Shown one piece after another: positions 1 to 6,071 of a stretch of DNA of 8,341 nt (position 1 is the stretch's first letter; every line of letters starts with the position of its first letter). Below the pieces are notes generated by a model. It had not been told where the DNA came from and searched no databases. It saw only the letters and a program-made list of their open reading frames with translations. A program made the position numbers and the translations under genes. The stretch is from the NCBI GenBank assembly GCA_945952175.1, contig CAMFHW010000164.1, positions 1-8,341 of the forward strand, in the 5' to 3' direction. The stretch comes from an uncultured Phenylobacterium sp. GTDB lineage: Bacteria; Pseudomonadota; Alphaproteobacteria; Caulobacterales; Caulobacteraceae.

Positions 1-1269
1 GTTCAACGGCGTGCGGATCTCATGGCTCATGGTGGCCAGGAAGGCGGACTTGGCTGCGCTCGCGGCGTTGGCGTCGTCGCGGGCGCGCTTCAGGCTCTTG
101 TTGGCTTCGCGGACGCGCCGCTCGGTGCGCTTCACATCCTCGATGGACTGGGTCACGACCACGGCGCGCACCGGTCCGTCGCCGGCGAAGCGGGCGATGG
201 TCGCGCGATACCATTCGCCGCTCAGCGCCTGATAGGCGTGGATGAAGCTCTCCCGCTCGCCGGCCAGCACCTGGCGCGCGCCCTTGGTCAGGATCTTGCC
301 GTGGGCGCCGGGCAGCCGCGCCACCACGTCGAACAGGTTGCGGCCCATCGGATAGGTGGCGGTCTTGGACAGCTCCGCGCCCAGGGCCTTGAAGGCCTTG
401 TTGGCCGCGATCATCTGGCCGTCCTCGTCGATGACGGTCAGCATGGCGGCGACGCCGTCGATCACGCCGCGCCCGAAGCGTTCCGCCTGGGCCAGCTCGG
501 CGAGGGCCGAGCGCTGGGCGGTGATGTCCTGGCTCGCGCCCAGCAGGGCCACGCAGCGGACGTCGACCCTTTCGTGCTCGCCGATCACCCGCAGCCACAG
601 CTCGCGGCCATCGGCGCCGAGCGCGCGGGCCTCGAAGTCGATCCGCTCGCCGCTGTCCATGGCGTGGTTGACGTGGCCGCGCACCGCCTCGCGATCCGCC
701 TCGACATAGGTGGCCAGCGACTCGTTCATGTCCTCGACCGGCGGGCGGCCCAGCATCTCGGCCAGCTCGGGGCTCCAGTGGACCAGGCCGGCCCGCAGGT
801 CGACCTTCCAGCCGCCCAGGCGCGCCAGGCGGCCGGCGGCGCGCATCGAGGCGGCCGCGCCCCGAAGCTGTTCCTCCAGCGCCTTGGCCGAAGTGACCTC
901 GGTCTGCAGCCCGATGAAGCCGTCGATCGCGCCGTCGGACCCGAAGGTCGGCCGCAGGTCCAGATTGACCCAGAAGGGCTCGCCGGACCTGCGCGCGAAC
1001 AGCATCTCGCCGCAGAACGCCTCGCCGCCCTTCAGGCAGCGGATCACCCGCGCCTGGGTCTCGAGGTCGGTGTCCGGATGGGCCAGCATGATGCAGGGGA
1101 CCTGGCCCAGCGCCTCGTCGGCCTCGTAGCCGGTGATGCGGGTGAAGCCGGGATTGACCCAGGTGATCCGCCCGTCCGGGCCCATCAGGATCACGCCGGC
1201 GCCGGTCTCGCGCGCAAGCCTCGCCAGGCGCGCGCTGATCTCAGCCTCGGCCAACTCCGCCACGCCCAC
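1..1269 (-). CDS. Multi-PAS sensor histidine kinase, N-terminal part (cut by window edge)
   Basis: Read from a GTG at 1269, this gives 423 residues and then leaves the window inside the gene. Three PAS-type regions are visible: about 20-130 (NPGFTRITGYEADEALG, then PDTD and GFIGLQTEVT), about 141-255 (LGGWKVDL, HWSPELAEMLG, GASQDIT) and about 265-380 (LTVIDEDGQMIAANKAF). A charged helical linker (about 380-410) leads into the H-box MSHEIRTPLN at 414-423, with His416 as the expected phosphorylation site. The ATPase domain and any receiver lie beyond position 1. GTG 1269 is preferred because GGGAAGGG lies about 7 nt upstream; TTG 1275 and GTG 1263 are alternatives and no ATG precedes the first PAS. 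No membrane segment is seen, so it is probably a cytoplasmic sensor. It lies 87 nt downstream of eutC on the same strand, so co-transcription is possible but unproven. The ligand is unknown. Confidence 0.93.
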   Translation of the reverse strand, partial: MGVAELAEAEISARLARLARETGAGVILMGPDGRITWVNPGFTRITGYEADEALGQVPCIMLAHPDTDLETQARVIRCLKGGEAFCGEMLFARRSGEPFWVNLDLRPTFGSDGAIDGFIGLQTEVTSAKALEEQLRGAAASMRAAGRLARLGGWKVDLRAGLVHWSPELAEMLGRPPVEDMNESLATYVEADREAVRGHVNHAMDSGERIDFEARALGADGRELWLRVIGEHERVDVRCVALLGASQDITAQRSALAELAQAERFGRGVIDGVAAMLTVIDEDGQMIAANKAFKALGAELSKTATYPMGRNLFDVVARLPGAHGKILTKGARQVLAGERESFIHAYQALSGEWYRATIARFAGDGPVRAVVVTQSIEDVKRTERRVREANKSLKRARDDANAASAAKSAFLATMSHEIRTPLN

Positions 1270-1356
1270 GCACAAGCCCTTCCCAGCAACTCTGGCGAGT
1301 CTCAGCCGTGATGGTGAACAAAGCGGTAAGGTTTCGGGGGTGCGACGCCGCGACCC

Positions 1357-2118
1357 TCAGGACAGGACGGGCGGCGGGGCCGTCGCCGCGATCAGGTCGC
1401 TCTCGTCCTTCAGGGCCACCCCGCTCAGCCCCCGGCGCAGGGCTTCGCGCAGGAGCCAGGCGAGGCGATGCGCCGCCTGTTCCGGCGACAGGCCGCGGGG
1501 CTGGATGTTGGAGATGCAGTTGCGCTCGGCGTCCGTGCGCCCGACGCGCGGCGCGTGGGTCAGATAGATGCCCAGGCTGTCCGGCGTCGACAGGCCGGGG
1601 CGCTCGCCGATCAGCACCGCCACGGCGCGGGCCCGCAGCGCCTCGCCGATCTCGTCGCCCAGGGCGACGCGGGCCTGGGTCACCACCACCACCGGGCCGA
1701 TCGACCAGCCGGCCGCGGCGGCGTGGGGCATGAGGGCGGCGATCGTGGCGGCCGCCTGGGCGTGGACGGCGGCGCTCGACAGGCCGTCGGCGACGACCAG
1801 GGCGAGATCGCAAGGCACCGGCGCGAGCCCGGCCCGCGCCGCATGCGACAGCCGCCGGCCCAGGTCCGGGCGGCGCAGATAGGTCGACCGATCCGCCGCC
1901 GCGCTCTCGACCTGCGCCGCCTCCAGACCGAGGGCGGCGATCCGGGCCGACACCGCGGCCACGTCGAGCGGCAGGTGCACGGCGTCGCGGGCGCGGGCAT
2001 GGGCGAGACCCAGCGCCAGGACCTCGCGGGTCGGAAGCGCGGTCCCGGCGCGCCCGAGGCCGATCCGCGCGGGCGTCAGGGCCGCCAGTCGTCGCCAGGG
2101 ATCGGGTGGCGCGGCCAT
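1357..2118 (-). CDS. eutC: Ethanolamine ammonia-lyase small (light) subunit EutC
   Basis: This is the 253-residue small subunit of ethanolamine ammonia-lyase (EC 4.3.1.7). With EutB it converts ethanolamine to acetaldehyde and ammonia using adenosylcobalamin, which in the known enzyme is held at the EutB-EutC interface. Family signatures visible are ARARDAVH (41-48), VVADGLSS (108-115), LIGERPGLSTPDSLG (169-183) and GRTDAERNCISNIQ (193-206). The ATG at 2118 begins 2 nt after the eutB stop, which implies translational coupling. The frame is open for 29 codons further upstream, but that stretch lies inside eutB and is Gly/Pro/Arg-rich, so it is rejected as the N-terminus. The N-terminus before the conserved core is short compared with enterobacterial EutC, which is normal for proteobacterial forms outside microcompartment operons. 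Downstream is the PAS kinase. Confidence 0.96.
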   Translation of the reverse strand: MAAPPDPWRRLAALTPARIGLGRAGTALPTREVLALGLAHARARDAVHLPLDVAAVSARIAALGLEAAQVESAAADRSTYLRRPDLGRRLSHAARAGLAPVPCDLALVVADGLSSAAVHAQAAATIAALMPHAAAAGWSIGPVVVVTQARVALGDEIGEALRARAVAVLIGERPGLSTPDSLGIYLTHAPRVGRTDAERNCISNIQPRGLSPEQAAHRLAWLLREALRRGLSGVALKDESDLIAATAPPPVLS

Positions 2119-2120
2119 GG

Positions 2121-3494
2121 TCAGAAGGCCGCCAGCAGGGGATGGCCCGCCGCCGCCTGCGCCAGGCGGCCGTCCGCGCCGGTCAGGGCCATGCGCGCCA
2201 GCCACGCCTCGAACTCCGGCGCGCGGCGCAGGCCGAACACCTCGCGCGCATAGAGGGCGTCGTGGAACGAGGTCGACTGGTAGCCCAGCATCACGTCGTC
2301 GCCGCCCGGCACGCCCATCACGAAGTTCACCCCGGCCGCCGCCAGCAGGGTCAGCAGGCTATCGAGATCGTCCTGATCGGCCTCGGCATGGTTGGTGTGG
2401 CAGATGTCGCAGCCCATCGGCGCGCCCAGGAGCTTGCCGCAGAAGTGGTCCTCCAGTCCGGCGCGGATGATCTGCTTGCCGTCGAACAGGTATTCCGGCC
2501 CGATGAAGCCCACCACCGTATTGACCAGCAGCGGCTCGAAGGCGCGGGCGACGGCATAGGCGCGGGCCTCCAGGGTCTGCTGGTCGACCCCGTGGTGCGC
2601 GTCGGCCGACAGGGCCGATCCCTGGCCGGTCTCGAAATACATGACGTTGTCGCCGACCGTCCCGCGCTTCATCGACAGGGCCGCGTCGCGCCCTTCGCGC
2701 AGCAGGGCCAGGTTGACGCCGAAGCTGGCGTTGGCGCCTTCCGTCCCCGCGATCGACTGGAACACCAGGTCGACCGGCGCCCCGCGCTCGATCAGCTCGA
2801 TCGTGCTGGAGACGTGGCCCAGCACGCAGCCCTGGGTCGGGATCTCGAACCGCCGGATCACCTCGTCGACCAGTCGGACCAGGTCGCCCAGCGCGGCGAG
2901 GCTGTCGCCGGCCGGATTGATCCCGATCACCGCGTCGCCGCAGCCATAGAGCAGGCCGTCGAGGATCGCGGCGGTCACCCCGGCCGGGTCGTCGGTCGGA
3001 TGGTTGGGCTGCAGCCGCACCGACATCACCCCGGCCTGCCCCAAGGTGTTGCGGAACCGGGTGACCACCCGCCGCTTGCGGGCGACGGCGATCAGGTCCT
3101 GGTTGCGCATGATCTTGCTGACCGCGGCGGCCATCTCCGGCGTCAGGCCCGGCGCGAGCGCGGCCAGGGTCTCGCCGGTTGTCGAGGGCTCCAGCAGGAA
3201 CTCCCGGAAGTCGCCCACCGTCATCGACGCGACGGGCGCGAAGGCGCCGGCGTCGTGGCCGTCGCAGATCAGCCGGGTGACCTCGTCGGCCTCATAGGGC
3301 ACCACCGGCTCGTCCAGCAGGGCGCGCAGCGGCAGGTCGGCCAGCGCCATGCGCGCCGCGGCGTGCTCCTCCAGCGACTGGGCGGCCAGCCCGGCCAGGG
3401 CGTCGCCGGACCGCGGCGGCGAGGCCTTGGCCAGCAGCTCGGCGAGGTCGGCGAAGGTCCAGCGCGTGTGGCCTGTCGTCTGGGCGAACGGCAT
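2121..3494 (-). CDS. eutB: Ethanolamine ammonia-lyase large (heavy) subunit EutB
   Basis: The 457-residue catalytic TIM-barrel subunit of adenosylcobalamin-dependent ethanolamine ammonia-lyase is close to the usual length of about 453. Residues known from the Salmonella/E. coli enzyme are at matching positions: Arg160 and Gln162 in SVRLQPNHPTDDP, Asn193 in GINPAGDS, Glu288 in NVMYFETGQGSA, Phe330 in NTVVGFIGPEYLFDGKQ and Asp363 in GAPMGCDICHTNHAEADQ. The last three are offset by one from the published 287, 329 and 362, consistent with a single inserted residue. The ATG at 3494 follows AAGGGGA with a spacing of about 6 nt. It is the first gene of a eutB-eutC unit. No eutA reactivase, shell protein, aldehyde dehydrogenase or permease is present in the window, so acetaldehyde handling must be encoded elsewhere. 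Confidence 0.97.
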   Translation of the reverse strand: MPFAQTTGHTRWTFADLAELLAKASPPRSGDALAGLAAQSLEEHAAARMALADLPLRALLDEPVVPYEADEVTRLICDGHDAGAFAPVASMTVGDFREFLLEPSTTGETLAALAPGLTPEMAAAVSKIMRNQDLIAVARKRRVVTRFRNTLGQAGVMSVRLQPNHPTDDPAGVTAAILDGLLYGCGDAVIGINPAGDSLAALGDLVRLVDEVIRRFEIPTQGCVLGHVSSTIELIERGAPVDLVFQSIAGTEGANASFGVNLALLREGRDAALSMKRGTVGDNVMYFETGQGSALSADAHHGVDQQTLEARAYAVARAFEPLLVNTVVGFIGPEYLFDGKQIIRAGLEDHFCGKLLGAPMGCDICHTNHAEADQDDLDSLLTLLAAAGVNFVMGVPGGDDVMLGYQSTSFHDALYAREVFGLRRAPEFEAWLARMALTGADGRLAQAAAGHPLLAAF

Positions 3495-3604
3495 CGGGGT
3501 CCCCTTGCCGGCGGATCATGGCGCGATAGGTGGCGGGGGGCGAGCGGCAAGCGGCGCGCCGGCCGTCTCGAAGCTTCACTAGCGCATTTCGCCGCACCCG
3601 CTTG

Positions 3605-3618
3605 AACCACAGGTGGTT
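3605..3618. promoter_or_regulatory. Perfect inverted repeat, possible operator between eutB and the small membrane ORF
   Basis: AACCAC and GTGGTT are perfect reverse complements separated by AG, and an overlapping CCACA/TGTGG pair extends the symmetry to the right. It lies in the 184-bp divergent gap, about 110 bp upstream of eutB and 60 bp upstream of the small ORF. The position suits an operator for one or both. The binding protein is unknown and no regulator gene is adjacent. I saw no convincing -35/-10 pair or cobalamin-riboswitch-like structure in this gap. Confidence 0.35.
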
Positions 3619-3663
3619 GTGGTGGAAACCAACGGCGCATTTTTGAGTTGTAGATTCGCGCGC

Positions 3664-3669
3664 AGGAGG
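3664..3669 (+). promoter_or_regulatory. Consensus Shine-Dalgarno AGGAGG for the 36-aa ORF
   Basis: AGGAGG stands 9 nt before the ATG at 3679. It is the only full consensus Shine-Dalgarno placed before a start codon in the window, and it is the main reason to believe the short ORF is translated. Confidence 0.6.
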
Positions 3670-3678
3670 CGCGCCCGC

Positions 3679-3789
3679 ATGCGACCGGCCCTGAAGCGCC
3701 CTCTGAAGCTAGGGACTTTCGCCGCCCTGCTGCTCGGGCTCGCGGCCTATGCCGTGGCCGTGTTCATCGCCGCCAACGCCCACGCCTAG
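3679..3789 (+). CDS. Small single-pass membrane protein (36 aa), function unknown
   Basis: A 36-residue ORF with a basic N-terminus (Arg2, Lys6, Arg7, Lys10) is followed by an uninterrupted hydrophobic stretch of about 12-33 rich in Ala, Leu and Val, ending in IAANAHA. AGGAGG lies 9 nt upstream of the ATG. Codon third positions are mostly G/C like the neighbouring genes. The charge pattern predicts one transmembrane helix with a cytoplasmic N-terminus; the terminal ANA could instead be a signal-peptidase-like site, leaving almost nothing after cleavage. It is divergent from eutB and convergent with the SRPBCC gene, so it is probably its own transcript. I do not assign a function. A chance ORF is possible but the RBS and hydrophobic design argue against it. 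Confidence 0.6.
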   Translation: MRPALKRPLKLGTFAALLLGLAAYAVAVFIAANAHA

Positions 3790-3804
3790 GAGGCCGGGCC
3801 CAGT

Positions 3805-3826
3805 CGCGGCAGTCCAGCTCGCCGCG
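3805..3826. terminator. Hairpin between convergent genes
   Basis: CGCGGC (3805-3810) and GCCGCG (3821-3826) pair perfectly around a 10-nt loop. The hairpin sits in the 45-bp gap between the stop of the small membrane ORF and the stop of the SRPBCC gene, where a shared terminator is expected. There is no T-tract on either strand, so it is not a standard intrinsic terminator. Confidence 0.35.
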
Positions 3827-3834
3827 GGTCGGCT

Positions 3835-4290
3835 TCAACCGAGATACTGCGCCAGGTTGTCGAGCGACGAGGCCATGCCGGCCTGATGGTCTTCGGGCGT
3901 GATGCCGGCGGGCACGTTTTCGGCGGTGACGGTGACGAGCACGCCCTCAGCCGTTTGCGCCAGCGTCCAGGTCATGTCCATTTCGCCGGCGAACGCCGGA
4001 TTGTCGGATTCGAACGAGAAGCGTTGCCGGACCCGCGCGTTCGGCGCGAGCTCGACGAACTGCCCATTCACGACGTCGGAATCCGCCGAGGACTTGCGCT
4101 CGGTTCCGTCCGCCTTGTCGAAGATGAGCGTCATCCGAAACGCCCCGCCGGGGCGCGGCTCGAAGACGTCGATGACGCCCCTCGCGCCGGCCGGCGGCAG
4201 CCAGGTCCGCACCGCCTCGGCATTGGTGAGCGCCCGATAGATGCGGTCGGCCTGGGCGGCGATGATCCTGGACGCGCGATCCACTCGCAT
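3835..4290 (-). CDS. AHSA1-type SRPBCC domain protein
   Basis: A 151-residue single-domain protein of the START/SRPBCC fold, AHSA1 (activator of Hsp90 ATPase homologue 1-like) branch. The sequence follows the family pattern: IIAAQADRIYRALTNAEAVRTWLPP (9-33), the loop FEPRPGGAFRMTL (43-55), a sheet with DVVNGQFVELAPNARV (72-87), MDMTWTL (104-110) and a C-terminal helix ending in DNLAQYLG. Members bind hydrophobic ligands or have unknown roles; despite the name, bacterial ones are generally not Hsp90 activators. The ATG at 4290 is chosen because AGGAG lies 5 nt upstream and the domain starts immediately. The frame is open for 45 more codons, but that stretch does not look like protein. It appears monocistronic. 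Confidence 0.9.
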   Translation of the reverse strand: MRVDRASRIIAAQADRIYRALTNAEAVRTWLPPAGARGVIDVFEPRPGGAFRMTLIFDKADGTERKSSADSDVVNGQFVELAPNARVRQRFSFESDNPAFAGEMDMTWTLAQTAEGVLVTVTAENVPAGITPEDHQAGMASSLDNLAQYLG

Positions 4291-4442
4291 GACGACTCCT
4301 GCTCGGCCTCGCACAATGCAGGCGACAGAGGCTTCGTTCCCCCCGGCGATCGCCATCAGCCCGGCGCCCGCCCGGACGACCGGCGAACGCCAGACATCGT
4401 CCGCCCCATCTTCGCAAGGCCGCAAACGACCCTAGTCGGACG

Positions 4443-4754
4443 TCAAGACGAGCCTTCGTCTTGGTGGAGCCCGTCGGATTTGTGACAGACGCCCCGTCCG
4501 TCGATTAGGCACGACCATCTGGCTGGCGTCGTCCACCCGCCGGCTGTGTTGGGAATAACAACTCCGGCAGCGATCAAGTCATCCCGCTCGCCGCGCTCAT
4601 TCAGGTCTTCCTCTGAGACCAACACCCTCATCCCCTCGACAAGAGTGACGATCTGGCCGCCTTTGTCTTCCCGTTGGTCAGCCTTCGAAAGCAGCACCAC
4701 GTTGGGCTCAACAAGCTCGTTGAAGTCGACAACGAAGACAGGAGGGCGGGCCAT
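4443..4754 (-). CDS. Hypothetical protein, 103 aa
   Basis: I do not recognise a named family. The protein begins MARPPVFVVDFNELVEPNVVLLS, continues with an acidic, polar middle including LVSEEDLNERGERDDLIAAG, and ends with a Trp/Cys-containing tail (ARWSCLIDGRGVCHKS). The alternation of hydrophobic and polar residues resembles a small alpha/beta soluble protein, and no signal or membrane segment is seen. Codon use is less G/C-biased at third positions than its neighbours (many T- and A-ending codons), which could mean a weakly expressed or acquired gene. The Shine-Dalgarno upstream of ATG 4754 is poor, so the start is uncertain. An 8-bp hairpin overlaps its stop codon. Confidence 0.65.
   Translation of the reverse strand: MARPPVFVVDFNELVEPNVVLLSKADQREDKGGQIVTLVEGMRVLVSEEDLNERGERDDLIAAGVVIPNTAGGWTTPARWSCLIDGRGVCHKSDGLHQDEGSS
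4444..4463 (-). terminator. 8-bp perfect hairpin overlapping the stop of the 103-aa gene
   Basis: CAAGACGA (4444-4451) and TCGTCTTG (4456-4463) are perfect reverse complements with the 4-nt loop GCCT. The stem starts inside the last coding codons of the minus-strand gene and reaches its TGA. No T-tract follows, so it may be a factor-dependent terminator or a 3'-end stabiliser. Confidence 0.35.
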
Positions 4755-4781
4755 GCGCGAAGCCTAAGGTCGTCGCGCCAT

Positions 4782-4808
4782 GTCCGCCACCCACCCGTTG
4801 CGGACGTT
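4782..4808. repeat. Degenerate intergenic repeat, copy 1
   Basis: Layout is GTCCGC, 3 nt, CCACCC, 3 nt, GCGGACGTT, and the outer GTCCGC/GCGGAC pair gives it dyad symmetry. The same layout with the same spacing recurs at 5947-5973 and 6360-6386, and more weakly at 5980-6006. It lies between the 103-aa gene and the cupin. Confidence 0.45.
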
Positions 4809-4846
4809 GAGCGCGCCATGCGCCTCGCCCCCCAAAGCGCGCGCCT

Positions 4847-4867
4847 TAGCGCTCCGATGATGCGCTA
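4847..4867 (-). terminator. Hairpin downstream of the cupin gene
   Basis: TAGCGC (4847-4852) and GCGCTA (4862-4867) pair perfectly around 9 nt, 16 nt past the cupin stop codon. There is no T-tract. The position suggests a transcript end. Confidence 0.3.
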
Positions 4868-4883
4868 GGGGTCGCGCCGGGCC

Positions 4884-5336
4884 TCAGGACTGGACGGGCG
4901 TGTCTGACGGCGGCGGCGCAACGGTCAGGCCATAGCGCCGCATCACACCGGCGATCCTGGCGGGATCCGGACCGCCTGCTCCCCCGACAGCCTCGGCGAC
5001 ATCGCGGAAATATTGCGCACCGATATCGGGGGTGTTGATCACCAGGACGCGCGCCGGCCGGTCGTGGGGATTGCTGAAGCCATGCACCACGCCGCGCGGC
5101 GTGTAGCCGCTCTCGCCCGGGCCCAAGTCGCGGACCACGCCCCCGAGGGTGGTGCGCAGTGTGCCCTCGAGACAGTAGACGATCTCCTCGTTGTCGTGGC
5201 TGTGCGCGGGCGGCGCCCCCGCTCCGGGCGGCACGATCAATTCGAACATGCCGGCCGTGCCATCGGCCGCACCGTCGCGAAGGTAGCGGATCTGCAATTG
5301 CCCGATCGAAATGACATCCTGTTCGGCTTTCGACAT
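4884..5336 (-). CDS. Cupin domain protein (quercetin-dioxygenase-like)
   Basis: A 150-residue single-domain cupin. Motif 1 is PPAHSHDNEEIVYCLEGTL (42-60) with metal ligands His45, His47 and Glu51. Motif 2 is GYTPRGVVHGFSN (77-89) with His85. Together they form the canonical four-ligand 3-His-1-Glu site, so a mononuclear metal is expected. The substrate is unknown; such small cupins act as dioxygenases, isomerases or ligand sensors. ATG 5336 follows AAGGAG with a 7-nt spacing. The open frame extends much further upstream only because it runs antisense through marR. It is divergent from marR and shares its operator-rich intergenic region, so MarR-type repression relieved by a small aromatic or phenolic effector is a reasonable inference. 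Confidence 0.92.
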   Translation of the reverse strand: MSKAEQDVISIGQLQIRYLRDGAADGTAGMFELIVPPGAGAPPAHSHDNEEIVYCLEGTLRTTLGGVVRDLGPGESGYTPRGVVHGFSNPHDRPARVLVINTPDIGAQYFRDVAEAVGGAGGPDPARIAGVMRRYGLTVAPPPSDTPVQS

Positions 5337-5414
5337 TGCGGTGCTCCTTGTGACGGATGGGGCCGAGATGTCGGCTCCGCTCGGGTCACGGCTTGCAATT
5401 TCGCCGCTCCATGA

Positions 5415-5453
5415 GTAAAACGGCTTTACCGAATTTAGGTAAAAGTCGTTTAC
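5415..5453. promoter_or_regulatory. Nested double palindrome, probable MarR operator for cupin and marR
   Basis: Two 15-bp palindromes of form GTAAA-N5-TTTAC lie at 5415-5429 and 5439-5453, 24 bp centre to centre. Their inner halves form a third repeat, TTTACC (5425-5430) with GGTAAA (5438-5443) around 7 nt. The block is AT-rich in a GC-rich context, lies between two divergent genes and ends 15 bp before the marR start. This size and symmetry fit MarR dimer sites and suggest two dimers covering both promoters and repressing both genes. Confidence 0.75.
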
Positions 5454-5468
5454 TCGGATGTCAAGCGC

Positions 5469-5909
5469 ATGGTCCGTGAAATCCCAGGTTTCGACCAGGC
5501 TCCCTACATCGGGGCCCTGTTGCGCATGGGACTGGACGTGGCGCGCGCCCGCATCCTTGACGCCCTGGCGGAGGCCGGCCTGGGCGATCTCAACCTGACC
5601 CACCTGGGCCTGTTCCAGTACCCGCCCGTCGACGGCGCCAGGCCGAGCGACGTGGCCAAGCGACTGCGTATGTCGAAACAGGCGCTGAACCACATCCTGG
5701 GTCAGCTTGAACGGCTCGGCTATCTGGAGCGGCGCTCGGAGGCGGCGAGCCGGCTGACCACCTTGCACTACACCGAGCGCGGCTGGCAGGTGCTGGACAC
5801 GACCGTCGCGACCATGCGGCGGCTCGAGGCGGACTGGCAGACCCAGATCGGCAAGCACAGGTTTGCCGAACTCAAGGCGACCCTGAAGGAATTGGCCGGC
5901 GTGACCTGA
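5469..5909 (+). CDS. MarR-family transcriptional regulator
   Basis: A 146-residue winged-helix regulator. The N-terminal helices (about 8-40) form the dimer arm. The HTH is at about 59-82 (RPSDVAKRLRMSKQALNHIL), the recognition region continues QLERLGYLERR, and the wing spans about 84-105 ending LHYTERGWQVL. The C-terminal helices 113-144 complete the dimer interface. The Met-Ser-Lys-Gln-Ala recognition helix is typical of MarR proteins in Proteobacteria. The Shine-Dalgarno before ATG 5469 is weak, and the operator array ends just upstream, so autorepression is likely. It is divergent from the cupin gene, the usual arrangement of a MarR regulator and its target. The effector is unknown. Confidence 0.93.
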   Translation: MVREIPGFDQAPYIGALLRMGLDVARARILDALAEAGLGDLNLTHLGLFQYPPVDGARPSDVAKRLRMSKQALNHILGQLERLGYLERRSEAASRLTTLHYTERGWQVLDTTVATMRRLEADWQTQIGKHRFAELKATLKELAGVT

Positions 5910-5946
5910 GACGCAGGCGTGGCGTTCAGGCGGGTCCCCGGCATAG

Positions 5947-6006
5947 GGCAGCTTTCCACCCTTCGCTGAAGTTTGCGAGGTCCGCTTAGACCCGATCAGT
6001 TGAAGG
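5947..6006. repeat. Degenerate intergenic repeat, copies 2 and 3 in tandem
   Basis: Copy 2 (5947-5973) has CCACCC at 5956-5961 and GCTGAAGTT at 5965-5973 with the same spacing as copy 1. Copy 3 (5980-6006) begins GTCCGC and has GACCCG at the central position, but a diverged right end. They occupy the gap between marR and the L7/L12-like gene, which otherwise shows no gene or promoter that I can support. Confidence 0.4.
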
Positions 6007-6071
6007 TGGGCTTTCGCCTCGCCAAGGCCGAAGCGCGATCCATTCGGACTCTCGGCGCTGCTCCAGGCCGA

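Noticed and set aside
22..1311. 429-codon open frame on the + strand opposite the kinase
   Set aside because: The protein is low-complexity (Ala/Gly/Arg/Gln/His) with no domain, while the minus strand encodes clear PAS and H-box motifs. It is a GC-rich antisense shadow.
2119..2205. 29-residue upstream extension of EutC
   Set aside because: It overlaps the 3' end of eutB and is Gly/Pro-rich. The ATG 2 nt after the eutB stop fits the family N-terminus.
2106..3605. 499-codon open frame on the + strand opposite eutB
   Set aside because: Antisense of a highly conserved EutB; composition is Arg/Gln/His/Gly-rich without recognisable domains.
3495..3678. Cobalamin riboswitch upstream of eutB
   Set aside because: EutB needs adenosylcobalamin, so I looked for a B12-box-like motif and multi-stem structure. 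I saw neither, and the gap is short for one.
3787..3793. TAGGAGG at the stop of the small membrane ORF as a Shine-Dalgarno for another gene
   Set aside because: No ATG, GTG or TTG stands at a suitable distance downstream on the + strand.
4780..4860. 26-codon ORF on the + strand starting at 4780
   Set aside because: No Shine-Dalgarno, no recognisable protein character, and its first codons are the degenerate repeat.
5337..5858. N-terminal extension of the cupin frame to 324 residues
   Set aside because: The extension runs through the operator and antisense through marR. AAGGAG 7 nt before ATG 5336 and the start of the cupin domain fix the real start.
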